Assembly: GCA_037042915.1 (NCBI GenBank)
Contig: CM073203.1
Span: 744,001 to 808,000 of the forward strand
Reading direction: 5' to 3'
Source of the DNA: Auricularia sp. M13
Taxonomy: Eukaryota; Basidiomycota; Agaricomycetes; Auriculariales; Auriculariaceae
DNA: 64,000 bases
The notes beneath the pieces were generated by a model. The model searched no databases. It was not told where the DNA came from and saw only the letters and a program-made list of their open reading frames with translations. Of this stretch, positions 33,519-44,911 are shown piece by piece. A program made the position numbers and the translations under genes. Positions within the stretch are counted from its first letter, which is position 1; each line of letters begins with the position of its first letter.

Positions 33519-34508
33519 TGTCGATTACTGCCAAGAGGTTTGGTTTACGCCGTATGAAAAGTTGCAGAATCTCAAAGAAATGGCTGAGATGTTGTTTCTT
33601 CTCTGTTCTCCGGGGCATTTTATGCGGGGGTGTCTGCTCGGAGACGCGGAGGAAGGACGGGGGATTAGTAATGATTTTGGGAGTCCGAGGATGATTCACA
33701 CCTTTCTTTTTTGACGTGAATCAGTCAGCACGCCTGGCCATGGATTGCGCAGCTCCTAGGATGGTGTTTGGGGTGACTAATCAGCGCAATCCTGCAGTGT
33801 AGAGGGAGGACTCGGTCAACTGGTCCGCTCAACGGTATTTCGCAGGCACTCGTGACTACGAGCAGGACGGAAATATATATCAGTATATATTTGGTAGTCC
33901 GCGCTACATTGCCATCAGAGTTGAAGTTCAAAAAAGCCGTCTTCCGCGGATTCAACATTCGCTGGATCATGTAGGTGCACTGATATAGCCCGGGATTCCA
34001 GAGCCCTCAGAGGAACGCCTCCTTCGCGAGTCATTGTTCTGAGAAAAGCTCAGACCTGGTAAAACCACATACGCCGGATACAGTCGCGAACGTCGAGCAC
34101 CAGCGCGCCAGTGGCCTTCTCGTAGACGCCCGCCGGCCGGAGCTCACTGAGAGCTGACAGATGAACAACGGGAGCATATTTGGGCGCTGATAGCTGTCGA
34201 CTGAACCAGAGAGAACGGGTACAAGAGCTTTCGCAAAAGCGCGAGAGCAAGAGACCTCGGGAGCATCATAATCCAAGTGTCAGGATAAGCGTCGAACGCC
34301 AACAGGACCCGCCCCAGCTGGATTGGCCGGCCCCAATTGAGCACAGGCAGGGTGAGCTTGCACTGCCTTTGCTGTTTGATGTCACGAAGAATGAGCAGAG
34401 CGCGTGTGGCTCTGTCCAGTGTCCTACACAGTTTGACTTTGCACAGAAAAAAAGTTGATCGGAGTTTGGAGGCGCGTTCGCACTTGGCCATATCGAACAC
34501 GTAACGGC
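33519..34508. other. Intergenic region between hydrolase 2 and SCCPDH-like gene
   Basis: About 1 kb between divergent genes. It has a short AT palindrome (33871-33892, AAATATATA-TCAG-TATATATTT). A minus-strand frame around 34140-34060 ends LVLDVRDCIRRMWFYQV, faintly like the end of the F-box gene at 22321, but too weak to call. No other gene seen. Confidence 0.5.
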
Positions 34509-36116
34509 ATGACACGCAGTCATCTCACCGTCCTCGGCGCAACGGGCTTTACGGCGAAGGCCTGCATCGAGGAGCTCTGTACGCGCTGTGCGCCCTGGCG
34601 GCCAGATGGCTTTGCGTGGGCCGTCGCGGGCCGCAACGCGCGCGCGCTCGAGCAGGTCGCCAAAATCGTTACTGCGACGTCCGACGTCGCCGAGCCCCGC
34701 GTCGTCGTCGCGGACGTCAATGACTACGACAGTTTGCTCGCCATGGCCCGGTCTACGCAGCGTGCGCCCATCGTTCTGCTCTTATCTCCGTGCTGACAAG
34801 CGCATGCTCTTGCTGGCGCTTAGTCGTCTTGAACTGTGTGGGACCGTATCGCGGCACCGGCGAGCCCGTCGTGCGCGCCTGCATCGAAGCCGGTTGCGAC
34901 TATCTCGACCTGTGTGGTGCGCTGCTCCTTGGCTAGCTGGTATGCGCAGCGCTCATGCTATCTACCGCTGTTTCACCAGGCGAGCCCGAGTTCATAGAAC
35001 GCATGGTGCTCAATCACTTTGACGCCGCGCGCCAGGCGGGCGTCACAATATGCCACGCAGCAGTACGTATGAGCCTCTGTATGCTATCACTATGCTCACA
35101 ATGTGCTCATAGGCATTCGACTCGGTCCCCTGCGACTTTGCCGTGCTCGCCGCAAAGCAATACCTGCTCAGCCGCGACGTGATCCCGGCCAGCGTCGAGA
35201 TGTTTGCCTCCGTGTCCTCGACGCACGGCATGGGCGTGCACTATGCCACCTATGCCGCTGCAGTTGAGGGCTTCGGCTCGGCGTCCATCGAGCTACCGCG
35301 CATACGGCGCAAGCTCTTCCAGCAGATGTGGTCCTCCAAGCCCGCGCAGCGCCCGCCGGGACCCATCGTCAAAATACACAAAGGCCTGCTAGGCGTGTCG
35401 CGCGACCCGCGGCTCGACGGCTTTACCATCCCATATTTCTTCAGCGGTATGCAAAGGCATTATCGCTGGCGCCAGTTCTTCGGCTGACGGGTGAGACAGA
35501 TCCAGCAGTCGTGCGGCTATCGCAAGCGCTGGACGCGTACCTCGACACGAGCGTGCCGCCCGTGCACTTCGCCGCGTACATCGTGCTGCACGGCTGGTTC
35601 ATCCTCGCCCTGCTCACCTTCTACTTCACCATCTTCCAGGCGCTCGTACCGTACGAGGCTGGCCGCCGCCTGCTGCTCACATACCCGCGCCTCTTCACCG
35701 GCGGGCTCGTCAGCCATTCCGGGCCCACTGCAAAACAGTAAGCGCCATCCTCCTCTGCTTATGTGTCAGCTCTCGTCCTGCGCACTCGAACACTGACGCC
35801 ATCGCACTCTAGACTGAGCGGCGTGCGCTTCACACAAACCTACTTCATCAAGGGCTTCTCCGCACTCAACTCGCCCGGCGGGCGCCCGCGCCCGCAGCCG
35901 GACATCAGTGTGCGCGCGACGATGGTCGGGCCCGAGCCGGGCTACGTCGCCACGCCCGTGCTCTTCCTGCTCTGCGCGCGCGAGCTGCTCACGCGCCGCG
36001 AGCGCGTCGCGCGCGGCGTACTCTCGCCCGCCGTCGCGTTCCGCGAGGGCGCGCCCGAGATGCTCCGGCAGCTCAACGAGGACGGGCGCATCCGCTGGTC
36101 TATAGACGACTCCTAA
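34509..36116 (+). CDS. Saccharopine dehydrogenase-like oxidoreductase
   Basis: SCCPDH-type protein, related in its N-terminal fold to saccharopine dehydrogenase but usually not part of lysine synthesis. Start 34509: MTRSHLTVLGATGFTAK, a Rossmann motif, then FAWAVAGRNARALEQV, VVLNCVGPYRGTGEPVVRAC, CDYLDLCGEPEFI, AFDSVPCDFAVLAAK, GFGSASIELPRIRR. A hydrophobic segment (YIVLHGWFILALLTFYFTIF) lies near 35580-35640, as in other family members that attach to membranes. The C-terminus contains GPEPGYVATPVLFLLCARE and ends WSIDDS at 36116. Several short introns; about 430 residues. Confidence 0.88.
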
Positions 36117-36776
36117 CTCCCCTGTGACCCAAGTCGTCGTCCACTTCTCTCTCCCCTCTGGTTTGTTGCACATTGATGAACGGTCTGTCGTATCGGTATT
36201 ACCTATTGCTGTCTGTTGTCCCATTGTACATGCTCTTCTCCTGCTCGTCATCGCCATCGCCCTCGCCCTTACTTGTCTGTCTGTGTCTCGTGCTCGCTGT
36301 CTCGTCTATTCCCGACTGTATGCTCACACGTCTTTTCCCCCCTTTCACTCCTCATGCTCACTCCTCACTACTCAACTCACACTGCTGTACTAGATATTAG
36401 TTTTAATCATCTGGAATCCATACTACCAATCAATATCGACGACACACTTCGATGCCCAAGCTGCAGGTACGGCAGAGGGCGGCTAACATTGGTTGGCAGC
36501 AAAATTCCAGGCTGCACCGCCACGTTGTATCTTGGGCGCTACCGAAGATCGGCGCCTGTGTTCAGCGCTCGTCAGGTGGGAATGACGCCAGGCTCCTGAT
36601 GTTCTGCCTGCCACCTACCGACCCTGCCCAGCTGCTACCATGAGAATGCCATTGCTGAATCGCCTGCGCGGTCTCCGACCCGCGGGCCCTACGATCCACA
36701 CCAACAGCATAACGAGAAGAGCGATCCGCCTGCGCGAAGAAGTATTTCAGTTCATAAAGCCAAGCATTCAGTACAA
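36117..36776. other. Intergenic region, pyrimidine-rich at its start
   Basis: About 36130-36390 is rich in C and T on the plus strand and follows the SCCPDH-like stop codon, so it is probably its 3' region. No supported gene up to the decayed membrane-protein gene. Confidence 0.5.
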
Positions 36777-37478
36777 TGACCGCGACGGGACGTACAGGGA
36801 CGCAGCACGACCAGGACCACGACGACGATAAAGCGCGCTAGAAGGCACGCGAAGACTTGGTGCAGAGCTGGATGGACCGGCTGCAGCTCATTTCCGTCAT
36901 TGTCAGTCTTACATATATTCATCGTCCTCGAAAGGTTCCTCTCTACCAGTTTCGATATCTGACGCCCCTCTCAGACCACGTTCTTTGCGGCAACAAACGC
37001 CCAAGTTCCAACTCCTCAGCATCACAACGCCCACAGACTCTGACTCGCCCGGCAGCAGCTGAGCAACGCCGCGCTCTCCGCCTCGCTTATTCTGGAGTCC
37101 TTCTCCGCCGTCGTCTCCTTCTTGGGCGCCTTCGTCCTTGTGCGGTAAAAGCTTAAAGAAGCGACCAAAGAAGAAGCAGAGCAGGCCGCGCAGCAAAGCA
37201 GCGCGACGACCTGGTCGCGCGGCCCGCATGTCGAGCAGGAGTACTGGGGCGTCCTCCCCGCACGGCGCGCAGATAAAGAGCCGCCCGTCGTTTTGCTGGA
37301 GAGAGCGCACACGCTGTCCGTCGTCAGCGCGTTCGCCGGCTTCGTCACCGGCGCACTGGGCACGGTCGCGTATGTCTGGGCCATGCAGCCGTCCAGCGTG
37401 GGTATCGTCACGTCCGCTACGCTCGCTCTATGCATCGTCCTGGGATCTGTGGTCTGGTTCTGGCCGCATCCCCATTGA
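36777..37478 (+). pseudogene. Decayed gene for a multi-pass membrane protein
   Basis: Pieces of one protein appear in order but are broken. After MTATGRTGTQHDQ and a TAG at 36839-36841 comes KAREDLVQSWMDRLQLISVI, an intron (GTCAGT...CTCAG), then TTFFAATNAQ. The frame shifts to LLSITTPTDSDSPGSS and again to LSNAALSASLILESFSAVV and SFLGAFVLVR, where TAA (37146-37148) interrupts before KLKEATKEEAEQ. The rest, ERAHTLSVVSAFAGFVTGAL and MQPSSVGIVTSATLALCIVL, is hydrophobic. Three or more lesions not explained by introns show a pseudogene. The intact form would have an amphipathic N-terminal helix and three or four membrane spans; I believe it belongs to a basidiomycete-specific family of unknown role. 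Confidence 0.7.
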
Positions 37479-37779
37479 CATTGAAGTGGACGAATGTCCT
37501 GTGTATTAGCCACCGTGACGCGATTCCTCAAACGATGAAACCGATTCTTTTTTGCGGCGTACAGACCAATGCGGAAGTTAACTACCACCTGCAGCCTATG
37601 ATACGCGGTGCGCATTACCGGCCGTCCCAGAGGTTTGCTGTGAAGACCATAAAGTTAGCCAGCTTGGTATGACTAAGCTGGGATTGCGTAAGCAGATACT
37701 GTAGCTTATGTAACGTTAGCCAGACCGCGTGAGGACGGCACCAGCCAGAAGTTCAAGTCTGCTCTTCTCTCGCACCGAC

Positions 37780-37995
37780 ATGCAAGACGACAAGGACTCC
37801 AAGAAACGCCGCGGCCCAGTGTTGTGCGCCGAGCTTAGGTGCCGCGAGCTCAAGTGCGGCAGGAGGGTGCCGTGCCTCAAGCGCGGCTGTCACGGTGGTG
37901 CTATATACCCGACTGGTGCGCCGACGGCGTTCACGAGCTCATTACAAGGTGACAGAAAGCGGGCCACGCAGGAATACTGTTTGCAGGGCTTGTAG
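37780..37995 (+). pseudogene. Zinc-cluster transcription factor relic
   Basis: MQDDKDSKKRRGPVLCAEL matches the first exon of the transcription factor at 1-2083 (MQDDTRKRRGPDPVVCAEC). The second zinc cysteine is lost (CAEL instead of CAEC), the CSSC part is shortened, and no downstream coiled coil or middle-homology domain follows. DNA similarity covers about the first 130 bp. It is a fragment sitting 0.8 kb upstream of P450 B. Confidence 0.65.
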
Positions 37996-38246
37996 TCCGC
38001 GAGTTCATCTTTGACCGCGTTCTTCCAGGATCGCCAACTCCGCCACTTGCCTTCCGTTCTTCTCGAGTCTCGACGGCCGTTTGATATTTCGCCACTCTCT
38101 GTTCTGAAATAGTCCTGCTGGTGAAGTCGGATGTTATCATGGCTAATCATATGGTGTTTGTGGGCACTTGCGACTGCAGCATCCCGAATGCGGCCAATGG
38201 GGAAAATGGTTTCTGAACAACGGGTCCGGGAACGACGCTAAGCTGG

Positions 38247-38280
38247 CTGGATTAACTGTGTCCCTGGATCAACTGTGTCG
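38247..38280 (+). repeat. 17-bp tandem direct repeat
   Basis: CTGGATTAACTGTGTCC is followed directly by CTGGATCAACTGTGTCG (15 of 17 identical), about 530 bp upstream of P450 B. Possible regulator-binding repeat or chance duplication. Confidence 0.8.
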
Positions 38281-38326
38281 TTGGGCTGGAGCTGTGGCGC
38301 TTGCAAAGATGATGTGACACCAGTGT

Positions 38327-38346
38327 CTCCGCTGGCGTCAGCGGAG
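38327..38346. repeat. Perfect 8-bp inverted repeat, 4-base loop
   Basis: CTCCGCTG-GCGT-CAGCGGAG. CGG-containing dyads are typical zinc-cluster targets, so this is a candidate operator for P450 B; that role is inferred only. Confidence 0.6.
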
Positions 38347-38809
38347 GTCCGCTATCCCGTCTGCCTCACAAGGCTCAGGATCGTGGCATGCCCCGCTTCA
38401 CAGCCAAACAACTATCATACTTCACCCGACGTGTCATGTGACACCGCGAATGGCTACTGCAGCTTGGTCTAAACCGTTTGGAAGGCTCTCCTAGTCTGTC
38501 TAGATCGAGGCCGGCGGTCGGGTAAGACTTCGGCCATTATAACACTCCCAGGCTCAGCGTATGTCTCCGTAGAAAGCACTCTGCGGGGCTGGGTCCAATA
38601 CTATACATCGCGGCGCATTAAAAGTGCTATACTTGTGCCGCTCTCCGGCATGGTGGGATCCACATATTCCCCACATGCGACGTGTTCGAAGGCACGTCTC
38701 CCACCCCAGCAGAGCGGCGTCCACACCAATGTGCCACAGCGGTCCGACTTTCCGTTGGGGTGCTTAAAAGACCAGCTGATATTACTGGAGTGCGTATTCC
38801 TCTTTCGCC

Positions 38810-40939
38810 ATGACACTGACACAGATTGATCTGCTAGCCTGCGCGCTCTGCTTTGCATGCCTCACGGGCATCGCATTCTCAAGATACCGGGGAAATCAAA
38901 ACGGACTGCCCTTGCCACCCGGACCGCCTGCCAAAGGCCTAATGGGAAATGCCAGCGATATCCCAGCCTCAAAGCCGTGGCTCGTCTACCAGGAGATGGG
39001 CAAGAAATATGGTAATGCCCGCTACCCATGTTATAATTTTCGCTGCTGACGACCAATCTCGTGAAACAGGACCCCTCGTACATCTACGCGTTCTTAACCA
39101 TCACTACATCGTCCTGAATACGATGGAAGTTGCAACCGAACTCTTCGAAAAACGGGGCAACATCTACTCCGATCGACCAGTGTTTCATATGCTCAATCTG
39201 TAGGCAAACGGTATCCAATCAGCGATAAGGCTGACACGAGTCGCATCCTAGCATTGGTTGGTGCGTCTGTGATGTAACTTGGGCTTGGAGAACGTGCCGT
39301 TCCTGATTCTGTCGCAATTTCCAGGCAATGGAACACCGGCTTGATGCCCTACGGACAGGTCTGGCGAGAACATCGCCGTGTCCTGCACAACTTCTTCCAC
39401 GAGGGCGTGATGAAGAACTATGCCGAACTTCAAACGCGCAACAATGTGCTGCTGTTGCGTTCGTTGCTTGAGCAGCCTGAGGAATTCCGCCATCACATTC
39501 GTCGGTGCGCGGCCGTGTCATTCGTTACCGTCAACTGGGATCCCATCACTTTCATAGCCTCGCCTCGGCCAACGTCCTCGCCGTGAGTTATGGCATTGAG
39601 ATAGGACTAAGAGGAGACGACCCCTGGGTCACAATATCTGAAGAAGGGACGGACAACTTGTCGGCGACCGGCTCGGCACCGTTTCTCCTAGACTGGATTC
39701 CAGCCTGTGAGCAGCCTGTGTTCATCTTTACTATCTCGATCTCACAATCATATGAGACAGTGAGGTATATCCCGTCGTGGTTTCCAGGGGCCGGCTTCAA
39801 ACGCCAGGCATTGATATGGCGCGGTCAGATGGAGCGAATGCTTCACGCTCCCCTAGACTGGGTCAAGTCCCAGATGGTCCATTGTGTCCTTCTTCTGAGC
39901 TTACATTCCTGACATTATACGCAGGCTGCCGGGAAGCCGGTGCCTTCCATGGCCGCGGACCTTCTACAAAATGGCCTCCAGGGGCAACCGATCCCAGAAG
40001 AAGTCGTCATGAATTCTGCCTCGATATCGTTCGCAGGTGAGCACTCCATCTGCTGAATATTTGAACAGACGCTCATATTATGCCAGCGGGCTCAGAAACT
40101 GTGATTGCCCGAGGTTATATTTGCGAGCGCCCCTTGAACGCCTTTGCAGACTTCGACAACACTTCAATTCTTCGTTCTGGCGATGCTGCTGAACCCCGAA
40201 AAGCAGCGGGAAGCTCAAAATGAAATCGATCGCGTCGTGGGACGCGAACGGCTTCCCGAGTTCAGCGACCGCGACTCGCTCCCATACGTGAGTGCGCTCA
40301 CGCTGGAAGTATTTCGGATGTACCCTGTGTTCGCCACAGGTATTTATACCGTACTGAGACCGCTGCGCACTAACTTGTATAGGATTGCTTCGCCGTGTCA
40401 TGGAGGACGACGTATTCCAAGGTATGAGAGTTCCGAAAGGGTCCACCGTTATACCCAATGCATGGTATGACTTGGTCACTAGCCCGAGCTCGAACACTGA
40501 TCTGGCGGGCCAGGGCAATGCTCCGTGACGAGCACATTTACCAGCAACCTCATTCGTTTATGCCTGAGAGATTCCTGAAAGAAGGAAAACTCCATGTGAC
40601 AGTTCCAGACCCACGTACTGCCGCAGCGTTTGGCTGGGGTCGTCGGATCTGCGTGGGTCGCCATTTTGCCGATGCGAATGTCTGGCTTGCAATTGCGACC
40701 ATGCTCGCCTGCTTCGACATGAGGAAGGAAAAGGACTCCAATGGTATGGAGCTTCCCCCCAACGAGGAATTGGACGTCGGAATGCTCGTGTCCGTCTACA
40801 GCCTCTAAAGTGCGAATGTTGAATGCTGACTGCACTCTACAGGGCACCACGACCTTTCAAATGTAACCTCTTCCCACGAACCTCGGCAGTCGAAGGATTA
40901 GTCCGCCTCGCCTCCGATCAACTTGGTCTTGCAGAATGA
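38810..40939 (+). CDS. Cytochrome P450 monooxygenase, copy B
   Basis: Paralogue of P450 A. The start at 38810 (MTLTQIDLLACAL, membrane anchor) is followed by LPLPPGPPAKGL. Small introns join GPLVHLRVLNHHYIVLNTME, WNTGLMPYGQVWREHRRVL, LASANVLAVSYGIEIGLRG, the I-helix AGSETTSTTLQ, the K-helix EVFR, MPERFLKEGK and the haem loop FGWGRRICVGR with the Cys ligand. The last exon ends DQLGLAE at 40939. About 510 residues, no lesion found. The intron after PVFATG has a normal GT donor, unlike copy A. Splice positions match copy A throughout, and the homology extends into both flanks. Substrate unknown. Confidence 0.92.
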
Positions 40940-41048
40940 ACGCTACTTTGGCCCGTGCAGAAATTACAACAGCTATGGTATATCACAAATTACAACAGCC
41001 TGAAGTTTGTACACATGACAACCCAGAGAGCAATAAAGAACGCTGTGA

Positions 41049-44000
41049 CTACGATTGCGCGGGCACAGACGGTCGGATGGTCGATTTCCGCGTCAAGAAG
41101 TCCTTGACGCCGAATATGGACGAGCGCCGCTTCTTTATATGCGACTTCGAGGCTTCGGAGTCGCCCACCTCGTCGTGATTGACAGCAGCAGGCTGCGAGG
41201 GAGCGGCGGCGCTCGCCTCGCCATTGGAAGTCGCAGGGTGGACCACAGCAACGCCATTGGTCGCGAGCACGGGCGATTTCTGGACGCCCTCCGACGGCGG
41301 GACAGCAGCTTTCGCTTTCCCCTTCTCCGTCTCCGGCGACGTCGACAAGAAGTTGGCCACCGCAGACCAGAGACTGTTCCCGCTCAACCGCGTCTCCTCC
41401 TGGCTCAGACTCTGATCAGCGATCATGCCCAACCGCCGTGCCTCAGCGGTGTCGCGGCGCGCCACGAGGCTGCTGGGCGGCGGGTTCTCGTCTGCATCGA
41501 GGTACCAGCTGGATACCGTGCCAAGCGACAACGTCTCAACGGGTGCGCGCGCGAGCGCGTCCATCACGCGGCGCGACTCCTTGCTGGCCTTCGTCAAATG
41601 CTTGCTGCGCGCGCGCTGCACGCTCTTGCTCGTCCCGCCGAACCGCTTGTCGAACGCCACGCGCGCCTCGAGGTAGCGCTTTGCCGACGCCTCGGAAATC
41701 ACGCCCACGCGCTCTGGGGGTTTGCACAGCGCGGGGATCTCGGACGGGTCCTCGAGCGGGCGGATGACACCCAACGTCGAGACGCGCTCGCGGATCATGT
41801 TGTCGACGAAGGGCGATGAGGCTCCCTGCAGCCACATCAGCTCAGCTGTCAGCACCCAAAACACTACGGGAAGACTGACCGGTGGAGTCGAGTACACACT
41901 GGGATCCCCCGCCAAACCCGAGGCCTTATTATGCCCAAACGCGCCAAACCTTTTCCCAGCCACGTCACCAGAATCCTCGCGCTCCTGGCCCTCCTCCTCC
42001 AACGACGTCCCTTTCCTAGTGGCGACAAGGGACACACTCCGCCTTGCCTGCGGCTTCCCCAGCAAACTGTGTCGACGGAACACGCCGCCATTGAGCGACA
42101 ATATGCGGCGGCTGGAAGGGCGCGGCGATGCAGGAGGCGTGGCGTCGCCGCCGTTGGCTTCTGGCGTCGTAGGACTAGCGGGTAGCGGCGCCTCGCCCGC
42201 GTGCTCATATGCCGGCCCCGGCGAGCTGATCTGCTCGGGCGTGTGCACAAAGCCGTCCGTTATGAGCGGCGTGCCCGGCGGCGAAATTTGCGGTTCGTCT
42301 GGCACGCCCGTGGTCGAGGTGGACCTCGACGCAGATCGGTCGGGCGTGACATACTTGCAGAATGTCGCGATCTGCTTTGCTGTAAGCTTCCGTCCAATAA
42401 TATAGGCAGATATGGACGCACCGCACGATAGCAGAATTTTGCAGGAGTCGTGAACGAGAAGAGCGGAAGGACATGGCAGGTATCTGCAGCGCTATCAGCC
42501 TCGTGATAAAATTGTGGATTGGTGGATGTATGTACGAACCGTCGTAAACCTGCAGATGCACTTTTGTAGGGCCATACCGGCTTTCGATGTCGACGAGATG
42601 CGGGTATATCCTCCTTGCTTCATCCTTGGTCGGATACTTGTCCGGCCGCGCAGCTTTGTGCGCTCTGCATTGTCACAGCCGACTTCAGCCCCCAATGCTT
42701 GGCCACATGTAGCCGGAAAAACGCACGTATAGATTATTTCATCCCGGAGTACCTCCTTGTCGCTGGCGATGAAGAACAGCGGGGGCAGGCCGCCGAGGTA
42801 GGACATGATGGGCGACACAAGGGGATGCTTGATGAGGCGGTTCGGCGCGTAGAGGTGGATCTGGGTGTCGATCCGTATCTCGCGCCCGTCGACATGGACG
42901 ACGGTGACGTCGGTGTCCTCGTCGAGCGGGTGTGGCGCGTCGCCCGCCACGCGATGCTTGTCGTCGTGTGCGATGTGCAGGTCGCTCTCGCTCCGCGCGT
43001 GGCGCAGCGAGCGCACGCTGCGCGCCTGCACGCTGGGGTCGCGCACCAGCCCCGACGCCGCAGGCGCGTTTGGCACCGGGACGTCGCCTGCGTGCCGCAG
43101 ATGGTGGTGCGAGTCGCGGTGGATGAGCTTCTTGATGCGGTCTTTCAGCCCCGCGCGCACGGCGTCGTGCGTCTCCGGCGGCGGCGGCGGCCACAGTGCG
43201 CTGGGCTTGAGGAAGCTCAGGCCCGTCGAGGGGATGACATCCGTCGCGGTGTTCTCGTGGATGCTGTCGAACGAGTGCGTCAGGTCGCACCAGGGCGAGA
43301 TCAGGACTGCCCCAGCGGGCGGGGGCAGTCCCACATCCCTGATGACTTGGAGGAGCGCGAGCATCAATCCGCCGCCTGCAGATGAGCCACCGAGAATTAT
43401 CATTGACGGCGGTACTGGGAGATGTTTTGCTCCGGGAGGAGGCTCGATGAGGTAGAGGTCTTTTAGACATTTGTGAGGGTAGATCTCCCAGGATGAGCAA
43501 GAACGGCTTACAAGCAGCTAGAGCATCTTGCAATGCGCAGGGGAATGGGTACTGAGGCGCCAGGCGATACCCTGAATGCAGTCAGTATCACACAAACAAT
43601 CCTGGCCTGTGCGGAAACGAGGCTTGCGCCTTCAACCTGGCAAGGTGCCAATGCTATGAACGACCGACTGCACTCGTCACACCATCATCAACACTTCGTG
43701 CTACCAGGATGTACGACGTCCTGATGGAAGGGAGAGAGTTGCAAACGGTTTTTCAGAGGATTGCACCCTGCGGCATCCCCAAGTAGTGCCGGAATGGCAT
43801 GTCGCAGGACGATCCTGGAAGAGCAAAGAACGCACCTACAGCTGGAAGCAATGAATCAGCACAAGGGAAGAAACAGCAAGGAGGACCCTGTCATACCGAA
43901 AACCCTTCCCTTCATCTTGCGGGCGTAACGTTGCATGCAATAACGTTCCTGGTCAATCGAGCCGAAGAAATATCCGCCTGCGCGCGACGAGGTCTCAGCC

Positions 44001-44703
44001 AAAGATAGCGAATGAAAGCAGCGAGGCATACCGCCGTGCGCGAACAGCAAGCAACGCATTTGATCCATCTCTGGCGTGTACTCGTGCACGGTACTCGGGT
44101 CGTCCGGGTCTGGCGGCGGGGCGCGGTGGTGCTTTGCCTCGTATTCCTTGCGCTTGCGTTTGGCCTCCTGCCAGTCCTTGCGGGCCGCAATCCACTGGCC
44201 GTCAACGCCCTGAACGCCACGGACCTGCCACCACTTGGTGCCGCCAACAAGCTTCTTGGCCATCTCGGGGCCGCCGAGGACGTCGATGATGTACTTTGCG
44301 GCCGCGTCGCAGCACGACATGGGCACGAGGACGCGGGGGGCGTGGATCCAGGGCGGCACGGGTATACGGGCGTTGGAGAATTGCTGGAGCTCTTCGACCT
44401 GGGAGTGCATGCAGCCACTGAGTACCGGCCGGTTAGGCTTCAGAGTGCCAGAATCTCGCTTACCGTGTGCTTCGTCGAAGTCTGCATGAAAGTCTACAAA
44501 TTTTGGAACATTAGTTACTAAACAGAATATACATTTGCGTTACTACTGACCTTGACTATGTGGAAAGCTTCATCGTACAGCAGCTCGTCCTTGGCCTTGA
44601 ACTCGTCCGAGCCGTGTCGCTGCGCCAGGAAATGCTTGAACGCCGTCTCCAGCAGCACCGGGCCGACCTTGACGCCGACGTCGGCGGTGAGCCTGTAGGG
44701 CAT
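41049..44703 (-). CDS. Alpha/beta-hydrolase-fold lipase/esterase (HSL type) with long C-terminal extension
   Basis: Hydrolase of the hormone-sensitive-lipase group. It starts MPYRLTADVGVKVGPVLLE (44703), followed by PRVLVPMSCCDAAAKYIIDV. The catalytic domain shows CLLFAHGG and, after an intron, GGYFFGSIDQERYCMQRYAR (oxyanion HGG region), YRLAPQYPFPCALQDA, the nucleophile elbow GGSSAGGGLML and ISPWCDLTHSF. An insertion of about 110 residues (43200-42850, basic and Ser/Arg-rich) precedes MSYLGGLPPLFFIASDKEVL and VYDDTCHVLPLFSFTTPAKF, which carries the likely catalytic His. The frame then continues for about 420 residues (IRERVSTLGVIRPLEDP, KKRRSSIFGVKDFL) to the stop at 41049. About 1,000 residues and some ten introns. 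This long form is typical of fungal homologues; the role of the tail is unknown, and lipid-droplet targeting is only a guess. Confidence 0.86.
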
Positions 44704-44911
44704 GGCGAATGGCGCGTAATGCGCGCGGCAATGGCTACGATTGCAAGGGCGTGCGGGTGGTACAAGACAGAGAGCTTAAGCTGTTACAACGGCCGCCGGC
44801 CCACATTACATCATTACAAAAGTGTACTAATTCTCCGGATGATCCTCAACAGTCCCGGCCTGCCTCCTCACCCTGGCCTCGCTCAGCGGGCACCTCAACC
44901 ACGGCCATGCC

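Larger units (their letters stand above)
37996..38809 (+). promoter_or_regulatory. Upstream region of P450 B
   Basis: From about 38545 to the start codon it is homologous to the upstream region of P450 A: ACTTCGGCC, CTGGGTCCAATA, TTAAAAGTGCTAT, CCCACCCCAGCAG and CCAATGTGCCA occur in the same order. The TATA of copy A (TATAAAAG) corresponds to ATTAAAAG here (38617-38624). A 17-bp tandem repeat and an 8-bp-stem palindrome lie further up. Confidence 0.65.

Noticed and set aside
34031-34515. Minus-strand frames ending LVLDVRDCIRRMWFYQV, faintly like the F-box gene 1 C-terminus
   Set aside because: Only about 20 residues of weak similarity; too little to call a relic.
37022-37615. 197-codon minus-strand frame
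   Set aside because: Antisense to the decayed membrane-protein gene; no motif.
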